NCBI RefSeq assembly: GCF_003464085.1
Contig: NZ_QSDR01000011.1
Span: 1 to 64,000 of the forward strand
DNA: 64,000 nucleotides
Origin: Clostridium sp. AM58-1XD
Lineage (GTDB): Bacteria > Bacillota > Clostridia > Lachnospirales > Lachnospiraceae
Direction: 5' to 3'
Part shown: in pieces, positions 52,764 through 62,312 of the stretch
Layout: each line of letters begins with the position of its first letter
Numbering within the stretch: position 1 is the first letter of the stretch
Notes under the pieces: generated by a model
Databases searched by the model: none
Seen by the model: only the letters and a program-made list of their open reading frames with translations
Told to the model about the DNA's origin: nothing
Program-made: the position numbers and the translations under genes

Positions 52764-55094
52764 TTACCGCCTCCTTATCATATAAAAACCGGCGGCGCCG
52801 CCGAGTGATATGGCTGAAACGCTGGCAATTATTCTGAGAATTTGGTATTTGTATTTCTGATCAGACAGCTGCGAGAGTGATGACGCGGACACGGTCTCTT
52901 CGTTTTGTTCAGCTGGACTTTTTGTACCTTCTGCCCGATCATCAGAAAACGTAGCAGGATGGGAAGAGGATTCCGAATCAATTCCCGGCTCGCTGTTCAT
53001 GGTATTCTGACGTGATCTGTCTTGTCCGGCAGCAGAATGATCCAATGACGGCAACCCGGCAGGAAGTGAAAATTCTTCTGCAAAAGGCGGTGCGGAGGAA
53101 TCTGACGGCAGAAGGGCTTCTGATTCTCCTGGGCTGCCAACTGGATGATCAGAAGGAGGTTCTGTGGTATCAGGAACATCCGGTTGCTCCGATGGATGGG
53201 TAACGTCTGGGACCGTTGATTCCTTGGAAGGCTGAGCGGCATCCGAGCCAGATGTTTCCTCAGGTGGTATTTCCTCTTCGGAATCACCTTCGGAACCTGC
53301 ATGATCGAACAATCCTTCCGGAGGTTTGTCCTGACGGTTTCCGCCGCCGCGGTCGCCTCCCGCTCCATCCCCGAAATAGATGCCCATGGAACTATGATAT
53401 ACATTTAATGAAGAGGAGAACTGTTCGTGGCCTGGGAGAACGGTCTGTTCGATCTGAAATGTATACCCTTTTGCCCTCAGATATTTTTCTTTTATAGCCG
53501 ATATGGTCAGAGTATCGGCGGATAAACTCACATTTGATTCCCCTGTAATATCATACCAGGTTAAGTCGCCGTCTACAGAACACCAGACCTTTAAAAGGGA
53601 AGGAGAAGAAAAAGCCAGAGGCGTATCGTCTTCGCCGAAAAACTGGATTTGAACCGTGTTGTTTTCAAAGGGACGTTCCTCTTTGGCATAGAGGTTAAAT
53701 GGTGCTCTCGGAGAACGGATGGATATCGTCAGGGTGAGTTCCGGCATATCGTTAAAATTCAGACGATATTCGTTCTTTTCTATTACTTCCGGAGTAAATA
53801 CTCCATGGATGACAGTGTCCCCTTCCTGATTCCAGTCCATGCTGTCAACAGGCGTCCACTCCCACTGCACGGGCAGAACGGCTTCTTTGTGCCAGAATCC
53901 CTGCGGTGCGTCCCCATAATAAACGTAGATTCTGTCAAAATATTCGCGCCTGAATGAATCCTGATCGCCCGGTGTAAATTCCAGAATCATTGGCTGCTTT
54001 CTTGGAATATAAGTTTTATATTCCAGGATTGGGTAGGGACCATCCGCTATGGGATCATCATTCCAGGTACCGACAGCTTGTGTACCTCCGGAATCGATTA
54101 TATCTGCCGAAAGAATTGCTTCCGATGATATGATCTTTACGATATCTGAGTAATCGCTGGTGAACTCGGGATCGTCAAATCCAGTGGCCTGAAACAGAAA
54201 GCTGGATGGGAACTCTGTGTTAGAAGTAATTTCTGAAACAGATAGGTGGTCATCATAGATTCGTACCCTTGTACTTTCACTGATGTTGTACCAGCTGGCT
54301 CCATCATCCTGACTTTCATACAGTGCGATTGAACCAAAAGGCAATTGGTAAGGCCGGCCGTTCATTTCATAATTCAAAGTCAGCGTCGTGCCATGATACT
54401 CTGGGCGAAATGATACCGTTCCATAATTTATGATCTCTATCGTGAGAGACGGTGGCGGCGTATTGTCCCAATCGATAACATATTCACATGAACTGGTATC
54501 CAGAATGCCTGTAACCCGATAGGAACCTTCTTTTTCAAAGTCTACCTGAGTTAAATCCCATTCGACGGGGAGAGATAAATAATCTTCCACATGTCCGTCC
54601 GGGCCGTCCAGATATACGTCAACAGAGTCCGAAAGCTCCATATATGGATCGAATTCATTCCCCATGCGCCATTGGATAGGCCGGTCGCACATCCAGAAAT
54701 AATATTCACAGAGCGTATAGGCATAGTCCGTAACCGTTGATAACAGCATATCCGTCTGCTCTTCGGCTGTGCTTTCTGTGTTATTCTCTGATTCCAGGGT
54801 GTTATAGGCAGCAGAACTGTCATTTTGTGCCGGTTCGTCGATGCATACTTCATCATCGATGACGTTGCCGCCAGATGTCTCATCATTATTTTCCGGGATT
54901 TCACCCCCATCGTTTCCCCGGCCGCCGGACTCGCTTCCGGTCGCGAACTCGCTGGGGGTTGCAGTGCTTAGCCGTGAACTGGTGTAAATGCGGTTCTGAG
55001 CAGAGGCCAGGGAACAGATAGATATACCACCAGCAGCTATAAAAAGAGAGGCCAGCGTCGCTGCTGCAGTCAAAAGTATATTTTTCTTTTTCAT
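52764..55094 (-). CDS. Large membrane-anchored surface protein with Ig-like domains, inside a two-component operon
   Basis: 776 aa. A signal peptide (about 1-32) is followed by a low-complexity stretch, then two copies of a Big_4-like domain (LSLPVEWDLTQVDFEKEGSYRVTGI and LPVQWEWTPVDSMDWNQEGDTVIHGV), a long Ser/Pro/Glu-rich stalk (about 600-740) and a C-terminal membrane helix ending RRR. No LPxTG-type motif precedes the helix, so it is probably membrane- rather than sortase-anchored. Its ATG overlaps the regulator's stop (ATGA) and the kinase follows after 28 bases, so it may be the sensor's partner or ligand-binding accessory. Family not recognised. Confidence 0.78.
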   Translation of the reverse strand: MKKKNILLTAAATLASLFIAAGGISICSLASAQNRIYTSSRLSTATPSEFATGSESGGRGNDGGEIPENNDETSGGNVIDDEVCIDEPAQNDSSAAYNTLESENNTESTAEEQTDMLLSTVTDYAYTLCEYYFWMCDRPIQWRMGNEFDPYMELSDSVDVYLDGPDGHVEDYLSLPVEWDLTQVDFEKEGSYRVTGILDTSSCEYVIDWDNTPPPSLTIEIINYGTVSFRPEYHGTTLTLNYEMNGRPYQLPFGSIALYESQDDGASWYNISESTRVRIYDDHLSVSEITSNTEFPSSFLFQATGFDDPEFTSDYSDIVKIISSEAILSADIIDSGGTQAVGTWNDDPIADGPYPILEYKTYIPRKQPMILEFTPGDQDSFRREYFDRIYVYYGDAPQGFWHKEAVLPVQWEWTPVDSMDWNQEGDTVIHGVFTPEVIEKNEYRLNFNDMPELTLTISIRSPRAPFNLYAKEERPFENNTVQIQFFGEDDTPLAFSSPSLLKVWCSVDGDLTWYDITGESNVSLSADTLTISAIKEKYLRAKGYTFQIEQTVLPGHEQFSSSLNVYHSSMGIYFGDGAGGDRGGGNRQDKPPEGLFDHAGSEGDSEEEIPPEETSGSDAAQPSKESTVPDVTHPSEQPDVPDTTEPPSDHPVGSPGESEALLPSDSSAPPFAEEFSLPAGLPSLDHSAAGQDRSRQNTMNSEPGIDSESSSHPATFSDDRAEGTKSPAEQNEETVSASSLSQLSDQKYKYQILRIIASVSAISLGGAAGFYMIRRR

Positions 55095-55813
55095 AAATCA
55101 CCGCCTGCCATTGAATTCATGAGAAAAATTCCATATTCTTTTTCAAAAGATTTTTCACATGCGCGGCTCAGCGGCACACGTTCACCTGTTTTCAATATGA
55201 TATCATTTCCGCATCTGGACTCAATGTAGTCCATGTTTATCAGAAAGCTTCGGTGGGTGCGTAAGAAGTGCGGGTCAGAAAGCTGTTTGATTACGGCTTC
55301 CAGTGTACAGCGAAGAGAAATATCGCTGGAGGCATGAATGATGGTTTGATTGCGGAACACTTCTACAAAACGAATCTGCCGCAGCGGTATGTTGATTTCC
55401 CGGCGGCCCGCTGTAAAGGAAACGTATCGGGCAGCATCCGCAAGCAGCTGTTCACATCTGGAAAGAGCTTTTTCCACCCGATCATATGTAATTGGCTTGA
55501 CAAGATAATGTTCGGCATTCACCTCATAGCTTCTGGCATAGTGATCTGTGCTGATGGTGACAAATATAATGGCGCATTCGTTCCCTTCTTTCCGCAGCGT
55601 TTCAGCTAAATCCATTCCGGAGAGCGGAGACATATATATATCTAAAAACATAATCTGGATATCCGGATCATGGCGGGCGGCTTCTAAAAGCGGAACGCCA
55701 TGATCGAATTTAAGAATTGTATAATCGAGCATATGATCGGCAGCATACTGCTGAATAAATATTCGCAGCTGATTCAGTACTGTACGATCATCGTCGCAAA
55801 TTGCAATTTTCAC
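55091..55813 (-). CDS. LytTR-family response regulator
   Basis: 240 aa. A receiver domain (about 1-120) with the acidic pocket AICDDD, phospho-acceptor Asp58 (FLDIYM) and Lys in LVKPIT is followed by a LytTR DNA-binding domain (about 135-235; FVEVFRNQTIIHASS, FLRTHRSFLINMDYI). It is the first gene of the regulator/surface-protein/kinase operon and so the partner of the GHKL kinase. LytTR proteins bind paired direct repeats; such repeats lie in the upstream gap. Confidence 0.93.
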   Translation of the reverse strand: MKIAICDDDRTVLNQLRIFIQQYAADHMLDYTILKFDHGVPLLEAARHDPDIQIMFLDIYMSPLSGMDLAETLRKEGNECAIIFVTISTDHYARSYEVNAEHYLVKPITYDRVEKALSRCEQLLADAARYVSFTAGRREINIPLRQIRFVEVFRNQTIIHASSDISLRCTLEAVIKQLSDPHFLRTHRSFLINMDYIESRCGNDIILKTGERVPLSRACEKSFEKEYGIFLMNSMAGGDL

Positions 55814-55895
55814 GGAAATTCCTCCTGTACAGCTATGGTGTCGTTTCTATTTAATCATAATAGAAGTTTGGTTGCAAGGATATAACAAGCCTTTT

Positions 55896-55922
55896 GTCCC
55901 GATTTTTGACAGTTCGTCCCGA
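55896..55922. promoter_or_regulatory. Candidate LytTR operator: two direct repeats
   Basis: GTCCCGA occurs at 55896-55902 and 55916-55922, 20 bases apart, each preceded by TT. It lies between the two divergent LytTR regulator genes. LytTR sites are typically direct repeats about two DNA turns apart. Confidence 0.5.
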
Positions 55923-56007
55923 AAGGCTTACGGAAAGGAGGCTTATGATTTATTTTAAGCTTAAACAGCAGTACACATAAGCGGCTTTGGATGGGGAGGG
56001 AATATTT

Positions 56008-56736
56008 ATGCGGGTTGCAATTTGCGATGATGAAAAGAGAGATGGAGAGAGAATTGGTGAACTGCTTACAGCGAAGATGAAAAAGCGGGGAGAAGTTCTT
56101 CGGATTACATATTTTGACGGGGGAGAAGATTTGATTGAGCAGTATGAGAGCGAATATCCGGGATATGATCTTATTTTTATGGATATTTTCTTAAAGCGCC
56201 TGAACGGAATGGATACTGTCCGCAGAATACGACAGTATGATCGAAAAGTGACGGTAATTTTTCTGACCTTCAGCGCAGATTATGCAATGGAAGGGTATGA
56301 AGTCAATGCTTTTTGCTACCTTCTGAAACCAATTAATCCGGAAAAAGTGGAAGGTGTTATAAACCGGTTTATGGAAGAGCGGCATCCGAGAGTACAGCAG
56401 AGCCTTCTGATGGTAAATGGCAGCTCCGGCAGAAGAATCGCTTATGATGATATTATGTACATTGAAAGTCAGAGAATGAAACTGAGGATCGTCTGCAGCG
56501 GCGGAGTGGTTCATATCATACGAAAAAAACTGGCAGAAATTCAGGCGGAATTGCCGGAAAAAAGATTTCTCAGATGTAACCAGAGTTTTATCGTCAATAT
56601 GGATTATGTTACCTGCGCCGATGTAGACTTTACAATGGATAACGGGGACAGAGTACCCATTAAGGTACGGGAAAGAAAAAAGATCCGGGAAACGTATTTC
56701 GCATATACGTTAAAACAGGGATGGGAAGGCGCCTGA
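56008..56736 (+). CDS. Second LytTR-family response regulator
   Basis: 242 aa from ATG 56008 (GGGAGGGA upstream; an in-frame TTG at 55987 lacks a site). A receiver with AICDDE, Asp59 (FMDIFL) and LLKPINPE is followed by a LytTR domain (about 138-238; YIESQRMKLRIVCSGG, FLRCNQSFIVNMDYV). No kinase gene adjoins it on the plus strand. It may be driven by the GHKL kinase of the divergent operon or by a remote one. It shares the 195-base gap and possible operators with the other regulator. Confidence 0.92.
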   Translation: MRVAICDDEKRDGERIGELLTAKMKKRGEVLRITYFDGGEDLIEQYESEYPGYDLIFMDIFLKRLNGMDTVRRIRQYDRKVTVIFLTFSADYAMEGYEVNAFCYLLKPINPEKVEGVINRFMEERHPRVQQSLLMVNGSSGRRIAYDDIMYIESQRMKLRIVCSGGVVHIIRKKLAEIQAELPEKRFLRCNQSFIVNMDYVTCADVDFTMDNGDRVPIKVRERKKIRETYFAYTLKQGWEGA

Positions 56737-56779
56737 ATTCATTGAATGGGAATTGACTGAAACTGTGACCGGCTTCCTG

Positions 56780-56808
56780 GCATATTCAATTTTGCCCTTG
56801 CATACATT
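56780..56808 (+). promoter_or_regulatory. Sigma-E sporulation promoter of spoIIID
   Basis: GCATATT (56780-56786), 14 bases, CATACATT (56801-56808). This fits the sigma-E consensus of sporulating Firmicutes (KMATATT, 14-15 bases, CATACANT) at every defined position, about 30 bases before the TTG start. Confidence 0.88.
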
Positions 56809-56838
56809 GTAAAAATAATGATTTCAGGGGGCAACCTT

Positions 56839-57108
56839 TTGAAAGAATATATCGAGGAGCGGGCGGTAGCGATCGCGAACTATATCATCGACTACAATGC
56901 CACAGTACGGCAGACAGCGAAAAAATTTGGTATCAGCAAAAGTACAGTACATAAGGATGTGACAGACAGACTGGAACATATCAATCCGTCGCTGGCGGCC
57001 AGAGCCAGGGTGGTACTGGACATCAATAAGTCGGAACGCCATATACGTGGGGGGATGGCTACAAAAGAAAAATATCAGCATCGGCTGCAGATATGCAGTA
57101 AAGAGTAA
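56839..57108 (+). CDS. spoIIID: Sporulation regulator SpoIIID
   Basis: 89 aa. It begins at TTG 56839 (KEYIEERAVAIANYII), with AGGGGGC six bases upstream; the ATG at 56818 would add seven foreign-looking residues and leave no room for a ribosome binding site. The helix-turn-helix NATVRQTAKKFGISKSTVHKDVTDRL and the basic tail NKSERHIRGGMATKEKYQ are hallmarks of SpoIIID, the mother-cell DNA-binding protein that adjusts the sigma-E regulon. Length is as expected. It has a sigma-E promoter and its own terminator. Confidence 0.96.
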   Translation: MKEYIEERAVAIANYIIDYNATVRQTAKKFGISKSTVHKDVTDRLEHINPSLAARARVVLDINKSERHIRGGMATKEKYQHRLQICSKE

Positions 57109-57139
57109 TGTGTTAAGGGCAGAATCATGAAATGGAAAA

Positions 57140-57171
57140 GGGCCTTTCCTGTATTGGAGAGGCTCTTTTTT
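57140..57171 (+). terminator. Terminator of spoIIID
   Basis: GGGCCTTTCC (57140-57149) pairs with GGAGAGGCTC (57156-57165), then T6. Confidence 0.88.
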
Positions 57172-57463
57172 CCTGCTTTCTTTTAAAATGGTATGATAAT
57201 AAAGGAAAAAGAAAGTGTGTATTGTGCATATTTGCGCGAGAAGCCGTTATGCGCCTGATTTGTTTGTGAATAAGTTGTAAATATTCAGATAAATTGTGTT
57301 GACATTTGGTAAACGTGATGGTAATGTATAATTAACAGCAAACCTGTAATACAACTGTCAGCATAAGAGTATCAGCTAACGACAATGCGGCTGAAAAAAT
57401 AAAGCGGACAGACTGGCAGGAAAAAGAGATGGTGACATTGTTCAGACAGGAGGTTAGGTAATT
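57172..57463 (+). promoter_or_regulatory. Upstream region of the apionate operon
   Basis: This 292-base gap is AT-rich. It contains TTGACA (57299-57304) and TATAAT (57327-57332), but the 22-base spacing is too long for one promoter; TAATGT at 57322-57327 gives 17. A start near 57335 is likely, leaving a leader of about 130 bases. No riboswitch or terminator seen in it. The gene start is preceded by AGGAGG. Confidence 0.45.
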
Positions 57464-58486
57464 ATGAAGGCAATTGTATTCCATGCACCGAGAAAGGTCA
57501 GTATTGAGGAAGTTCCTATGCCTGTGTACGGAAAGGACGAGGCGCTGATCAAAGTGATTCAGGTGGGAATTTGCGGCGGAGATGTCCATTTTTACGATGG
57601 GTCCCAGCCATATGCAAATTATCCGCAAATTTATGGACACGAAATGGTGGGAACCATTGAGGCGCTGCCGGAAGGAGCGGACACCGAATTAAAAACAGGA
57701 GATCTGGTGGTAACCGAGATTCTCAGCCCCTGCGGCCGTTGTTATCCCTGCAGGCATGGAAAACCGAACTGCTGCGCCAATTTAAAGGTGATCGGGGCCC
57801 ACAGTCAGGGGGCGTTTGCAGAATATGCGGTCTATCCGATTCGCAATCTCCACAAGGTACCGGATAATCTGGATATTGATTCCGCTGTAGTGACAGAACC
57901 TTATACAATCGGATATCATTGTGTACAACGTTCTGAAATTGGCGAAGGTGAGACTGCACTGGTACTCGGCGCAGGGGCGATTGGACTTACGATTGTGGAC
58001 ATCCTCAAGTCAAGAGGCATCCGTGTGATAGCGGCAGACCTATCTGAATTCCGCTTGAATAAGGCAAAGGTTATGGGAGCCGATGAGGTCATTGACAGCG
58101 GCAGGGAAGATTTGCTTTCCCGCACGCTGGAGCTGACACAGGGAGAAGGAGCCGGCGTAGTATTTGAAGCTACGGGAGTCAGTACGATTATGGGACAGAC
58201 TCAGGATCTGGTTGCCGCGGGCGGTATGATTGTAATTGTGGGACTTACGACAAAGGAAGTTACCTTTAACGGTCTTAACTTCACGAAGAAGGAGATGACC
58301 ATTCATGGATCGCGAAATTCTGTTGGGGCATTTGGCCCGGTTCTGAAGCTGATGAGTGAAGGCAGACTACATGAAAAGGAATTGCTGACGAAAAAGATTG
58401 CCTTTGAAGATGCGGTAGAAGGATTCCGGTATGTTACAGACCATTTGACGTCAGAAGGCAAAGTGGTTATCGAGGTAAATGTGTAA
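57464..58486 (+). CDS. Zinc-dependent MDR alcohol dehydrogenase, possible D-apiose or related polyol dehydrogenase
   Basis: 340 aa. Catalytic zinc ligands are in GICGGDVH and GHEMVG. The structural zinc site has four Cys (SPCGRCYPCRHGKPNCC) and the Rossmann motif is LGAGAIGLT (about 167-175). The family oxidises secondary alcohols and sugars with NAD(P) (sorbitol, threonine, galactitol-type enzymes). As first gene of an operon with lactonase and apionate enzymes, it could oxidise the incoming sugar to its lactone, replacing the Gfo/Idh-type D-apiose dehydrogenase known elsewhere. That role is inference. Confidence 0.88.
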   Translation: MKAIVFHAPRKVSIEEVPMPVYGKDEALIKVIQVGICGGDVHFYDGSQPYANYPQIYGHEMVGTIEALPEGADTELKTGDLVVTEILSPCGRCYPCRHGKPNCCANLKVIGAHSQGAFAEYAVYPIRNLHKVPDNLDIDSAVVTEPYTIGYHCVQRSEIGEGETALVLGAGAIGLTIVDILKSRGIRVIAADLSEFRLNKAKVMGADEVIDSGREDLLSRTLELTQGEGAGVVFEATGVSTIMGQTQDLVAAGGMIVIVGLTTKEVTFNGLNFTKKEMTIHGSRNSVGAFGPVLKLMSEGRLHEKELLTKKIAFEDAVEGFRYVTDHLTSEGKVVIEVNV

Positions 58487-58572
58487 GGGGCCTATGCAGG
58501 GCTGCCGGAAAAATGTACTGCACGCAGCAGGCCGGAAGGCGTCCGCTGTGCGCACAATAAGGAGGTAAAATT

Positions 58573-59412
58573 ATGATGAAGCCGTCACTGTTTATTGCAA
58601 CCCCGGAGTTTCCTCCGGATTCGAAATTTGTACATTTGTATCGGGATACGGTTGACAAAAATATAAAACGAGCCGCCGATCAGGGATTTCCGGCGGTCGA
58701 ATTCCTGATCAACGATCCCGACGAGTGTGACGTTGATCTGCTGGAAGAGTCCATAAAAGAGAATGGGATTGAACTGGCGTGTCTGAATACCGGTTATCTG
58801 GCTTCCGTGCTGAAGTATACTATGATATCAGAAGATAAACAGATTATGGAAAAGGCGATGCAGAAGCTGAAAAAGTGTATTGATATCGCGCAGAGAATGC
58901 ACTGCTTCGTGGGCATCGGTCTGTTTCGGGGAGCATGTATTCCAGATAAGCCGGTCCGCTATTCGAAGGACCTGTTGGTGGATGCACTGAGGGAGGCGGC
59001 CGCATACGCAAAGGAGCGGGACGTAGACCTGTCCTTTGAACCTACGAACCGGTTTGAAATCAATTTCATTAATTCGACGGCAGAAGGAGTCGAAATTGTA
59101 GAACGCGTAGGATACGATAATCTGGGAATGACGCTGGACCTTTTCCACATCTATCTGGAAGACCGGAACATGTATGAATCCATTGTTATGGCAAAGGATC
59201 ATGTAAAACATATGCATTTCAGCGATTCGGACCGGTGGCCTGCCGGATTTTCCCACGGGGAAATCAATTTTCCTGCGTTGATCCAGCTGCTGCATGCCAT
59301 TGGCTATGACGGTTACCTATCAGAAGGACTTGTACGTGCGGAGAACGCAGATGAGTGTGCCAGGGTGACGGCCCGCTATTTAAAAGATTTAATTCAAAAG
59401 TATACGATATGA
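58573..59412 (+). CDS. Sugar phosphate isomerase/epimerase family protein (AP endonuclease-2-like TIM barrel)
   Basis: 279 aa. A TIM barrel with likely metal ligands in the pattern SFEPTNRFE (Glu), GMTLDLFHIYLED (Asp, His), VKHMHFSDSDRW (His) and LSEGLV (Glu). Members isomerise or epimerise keto-sugars, or act as dehydratases or decarboxylases. Here it precedes the lactonase by 20 bases and follows the dehydrogenase by 86. It could epimerise the substrate sugar or an erythrulose product. The exact reaction cannot be read. Confidence 0.85.
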   Translation: MMKPSLFIATPEFPPDSKFVHLYRDTVDKNIKRAADQGFPAVEFLINDPDECDVDLLEESIKENGIELACLNTGYLASVLKYTMISEDKQIMEKAMQKLKKCIDIAQRMHCFVGIGLFRGACIPDKPVRYSKDLLVDALREAAAYAKERDVDLSFEPTNRFEINFINSTAEGVEIVERVGYDNLGMTLDLFHIYLEDRNMYESIVMAKDHVKHMHFSDSDRWPAGFSHGEINFPALIQLLHAIGYDGYLSEGLVRAENADECARVTARYLKDLIQKYTI

Positions 59413-59432
59413 CAAATGTTTGATATGAGAAA

Positions 59433-61375
59433 ATGAAAAGTGAGATGTTTCTTATGCAGATAAATAAAATTCAAGAAAGCCAATGGCTGGGAGCTCCAGA
59501 AAATAGAAAGAAACCGTGCCGGTTCCGTGCAGGAAAAATCACGTTGGAGTTTTTAGACGGCCGTATACTCAATATTCGTGCCGGTGGAATCAGGCTGATC
59601 GACGAGGTTTATTTCGCGTTGAGAGATTACAACTGGGGGACCATTCCATACCGTATGGAAGGCCTGCAGTTTGAAGAAAAAGAAGATTTCTTCCGCATTT
59701 CTTTTAAAGCAATCCACGACAGCGGGAATATACGGTTTGAATGGGAGGGGATTATTACCGGAAATTCGGAATCTTCCGTTAAATATGAGTTCTATGGACA
59801 GGCTGACAGCGATTTTTTAAGAAACCGGATTGGTTTATGCGTTCTGCATCCGGCTGCATGCGGAGGAATGGACTGCGAAGTAGAGCATTTTTCGTCTGCT
59901 CCTGAAAAGGGAAGGTTTCCGGAACTGATTTCGCCTCACCAGCCGTTTGCCGACATGAAATCCATCACTCACCGGCCGAAAAAAGGGATGGCTCTGAAGG
60001 TTGCATTCCAGGGCGACGTATTTGAGATGGAAGATCAGCGGAATTGGACGGACGCCTCCTTTAAAACATATTGTACGCCGCTGTCTATTCCGTTTCCGGT
60101 ACAGGTGCATAAGGGGGAGCGCATCAGCCAATCTGTGGAAATCAGTCTTCTTGAGGCAGAAAATGTGGATTCAGAAGAAGTGGGGGAACAGGAAGAGACC
60201 ATTGTTTCTATCAGAGAGTTTCCTATGATGGAGAGGAGATGTTCCCTTGGCAGCTGTATAACACGGCCGCTGACGAGGCTGCAGTTTGAGCGCATTGCGG
60301 TACTGGAGATGTCTCATCTCAGGGTAGATTACCATTTTATTGATGGGGAAGAGGGAGATATTCAGGAGATCTTTTGCCAGGCAAAAGATCTGGGACTGAA
60401 TGTGCTGCTGGCCGTATTTTTTACGGAACGCTGGAACGATGAGATTTTATCTCTGAAGAGACTGCTTTCAGACCTGGAAAAACAGCTGTTGGGCCTGCTT
60501 ATATTCCAGGAAGGAGTTACGGTTATGCCGGGAAAGAGACTGGAATGCATTCGTTCTGAACTTACAGAATGGAATGTCCCGGTAGGATCGGGAACCGATG
60601 CCTTTTTTACCCAGATTAACCGTCAGAAACCGGAGCGTGACAGTATGGATTTTGTAAGTTATTCCAACAATCCTCAGGTGCATGCCTTTGACAACGATTC
60701 GATTATGTCCACGACAGAGGGACAGGCGGCAAACTTGAGAAGCTGTGCCGCTCTGTATCCCGGCCTGCCGGTTTGGGTGTCTCCCATTACCCTTAAAATG
60801 CGGTGGAATCCGGATGCAACGGGAAGGGAGCCTGTGAAGAAAGGGGAACTTCCCAAAGATGTAGATCCCAGGCAGATGTCGTTGTTTGCGGCATCCTGGT
60901 TCCTGCGTTCAGCGGCGGCCTGTATGGCCGGAGGAGCTGCCGGTATGACTTACTTTGAGCTTACAGGAGCAAAGGGCTGATGGAAGAAACATTGCCTGAA
61001 CGGGACTATCCGTTTCCGGCTGCGCCCGATATGCTGTTTCCGCTTTATTTTGCCTTTTTCGGTCTGCGAAGTCTGGCTTCCTTCCGCACAGGCGTAATGG
61101 ACAGCGGCTTAGTAACGGCCGTTCTTTTAGAGGGCAAACAAGGCAGGCGGCTGATTCTGGCAAATCCAAAAGTAATCCCTGTTCAGATTCGGATCGTAAA
61201 TGACATTGCTGCTGCGACAGTGAGAGCTTTTGTCATGGATCAGGATCATGTGGCTCAGATGGCTCAGAAAGAAAACTTCTCTGTGACGGATCAGGCGTGG
61301 TATGATTTGGATTTGACGAAACCGGTTGTTTTGAAACCATATGCATTCCTGATTGCCGAATTTTTGGATGACTAA
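59433..61375 (+). CDS. apnL: D-apionate lactonase-like protein, frameshifted in this sequence
   Basis: Two frames, 59433-60982 (stop TGA) and 60980-61375, join if one G is added to GGG at 60974-60976 (LTGAKG-LMEETLPERDYPF). The joined product is about 646 aa, as expected for D-apionolactonases: an N-terminal beta domain (about 20-230) and a TIM-barrel-like half. Recognition rests on overall pattern (RAGKITLEFLDGRILNIRAGG, NWGTIPYRMEGL, YSNNPQVHAFDNDSIM, ASWFLRSAAACMAGGAAGMTYFE) and on the next gene, an apionate oxidoisomerase homologue. It should open the lactone formed from D-apiose. The break is probably a sequencing error. Confidence 0.7.
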
Positions 61376-61445
61376 TTAAAGCGTATGAAACCGATTGTAA
61401 GAAATGTTGCTTATAGCTGTACTTACAGCAGAAGGAGCGTTGGTT

Positions 61446-62312
61446 ATGAAAAAAAATGTAGTCCTGTTGGGAGCGGGCGGTAAAATGGGCTGTCGTCTGA
61501 CCGCCAATTTGAAGGATGAGTCTGATTTAAATATCTCTTACGTGGAGATCAGTGAACAGGGACGCAGACGCCTGAAAGATACATATGGTGTGGAGGCTGT
61601 GGGAGATTACGGCCCGCTTGAAAATGCCGATACCGTTGTTTTTGCAGTGCCGGATATTTTGATTCAGAATGTATCCAGAAGCGTTATACCGCTGTTAAAA
61701 AGCGGAGCTACAGTAATAGGCCTGGATCCGGCGGCTCACTATGGGAAAGTGATGCAGATGCGGGAAGACCTGAAATATTTTGTCGTTCATCCGTGTCATC
61801 CCCCGCTGTTCGCTTTTGAAGATAACCTGAGTCTGGCGGCTCAGAAGGATTGGTTCGGCGGTGTAGGAGCGGCCAGAATGGATCTGGCATGCTCCATCCA
61901 TCAGGGAAGCGACGAGGATTATGAAGAGAATGAAGACTTTGCACGCAGGATGTTCCGTCCGGTAAACCGTTGCTTCCGGCTGACGATCGACCAGATGATA
62001 ATGCTGGAACCGGCGCTGGTGGAGTCGATTACGGCTCCTCTTGTAAAGGGGATGCGTATGGCGGTGGACGCCTGTGTAGAACAGGGAGTTCCCAGAGATG
62101 CAGTTATGGCATTCGTAATGGGGCATTTGAAGGTGCAGTTCGGCGTATTGTTTGATTTCGCCGGTTTCCCGTTTTCAGACGGGGCAAATCTGGCGCTCCG
62201 AAATGCTATGGATGTAATTTTTAAGCCGGATTGGATTGAAAATATAATGAGCCGTAAGGCCGTGGACCAGAGTGTTTATGAAATAACTCATGAATTAAAT
62301 AAGGAAAAGTGA
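61446..62312 (+). CDS. apnO: D-apionate oxidoisomerase-like protein
   Basis: 288 aa from ATG 61446 (GAAGGAGCG upstream). An N-terminal Rossmann fold with LLGAGGKMGCRL (about 6-17) is followed by a phosphogluconate-dehydrogenase-like C-terminal domain with the signature stretches FVVHPCHPPLFAFED, QKDWFGGVG, QMIMLEPALVES, MGHLKVQFG and FSDGANLALRNAMD. This pattern is that of ApnO, which oxidises D-apionate with carbon migration to 3-oxo-isoapionate. The lactonase lies before it and a decarboxylase-like gene begins on its stop codon (TGATG), so the three steps are linked. An uncharacterised oxidoreductase of the same fold is the alternative. Confidence 0.75.
   Translation: MKKNVVLLGAGGKMGCRLTANLKDESDLNISYVEISEQGRRRLKDTYGVEAVGDYGPLENADTVVFAVPDILIQNVSRSVIPLLKSGATVIGLDPAAHYGKVMQMREDLKYFVVHPCHPPLFAFEDNLSLAAQKDWFGGVGAARMDLACSIHQGSDEDYEENEDFARRMFRPVNRCFRLTIDQMIMLEPALVESITAPLVKGMRMAVDACVEQGVPRDAVMAFVMGHLKVQFGVLFDFAGFPFSDGANLALRNAMDVIFKPDWIENIMSRKAVDQSVYEITHELNKEK

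Noticed and set aside
52764..52840. Sortase sorting signal at the end of the large surface protein
   Set aside because: A hydrophobic helix and RRR tail are present, but no LPxTG or NPxTN-like motif precedes them.
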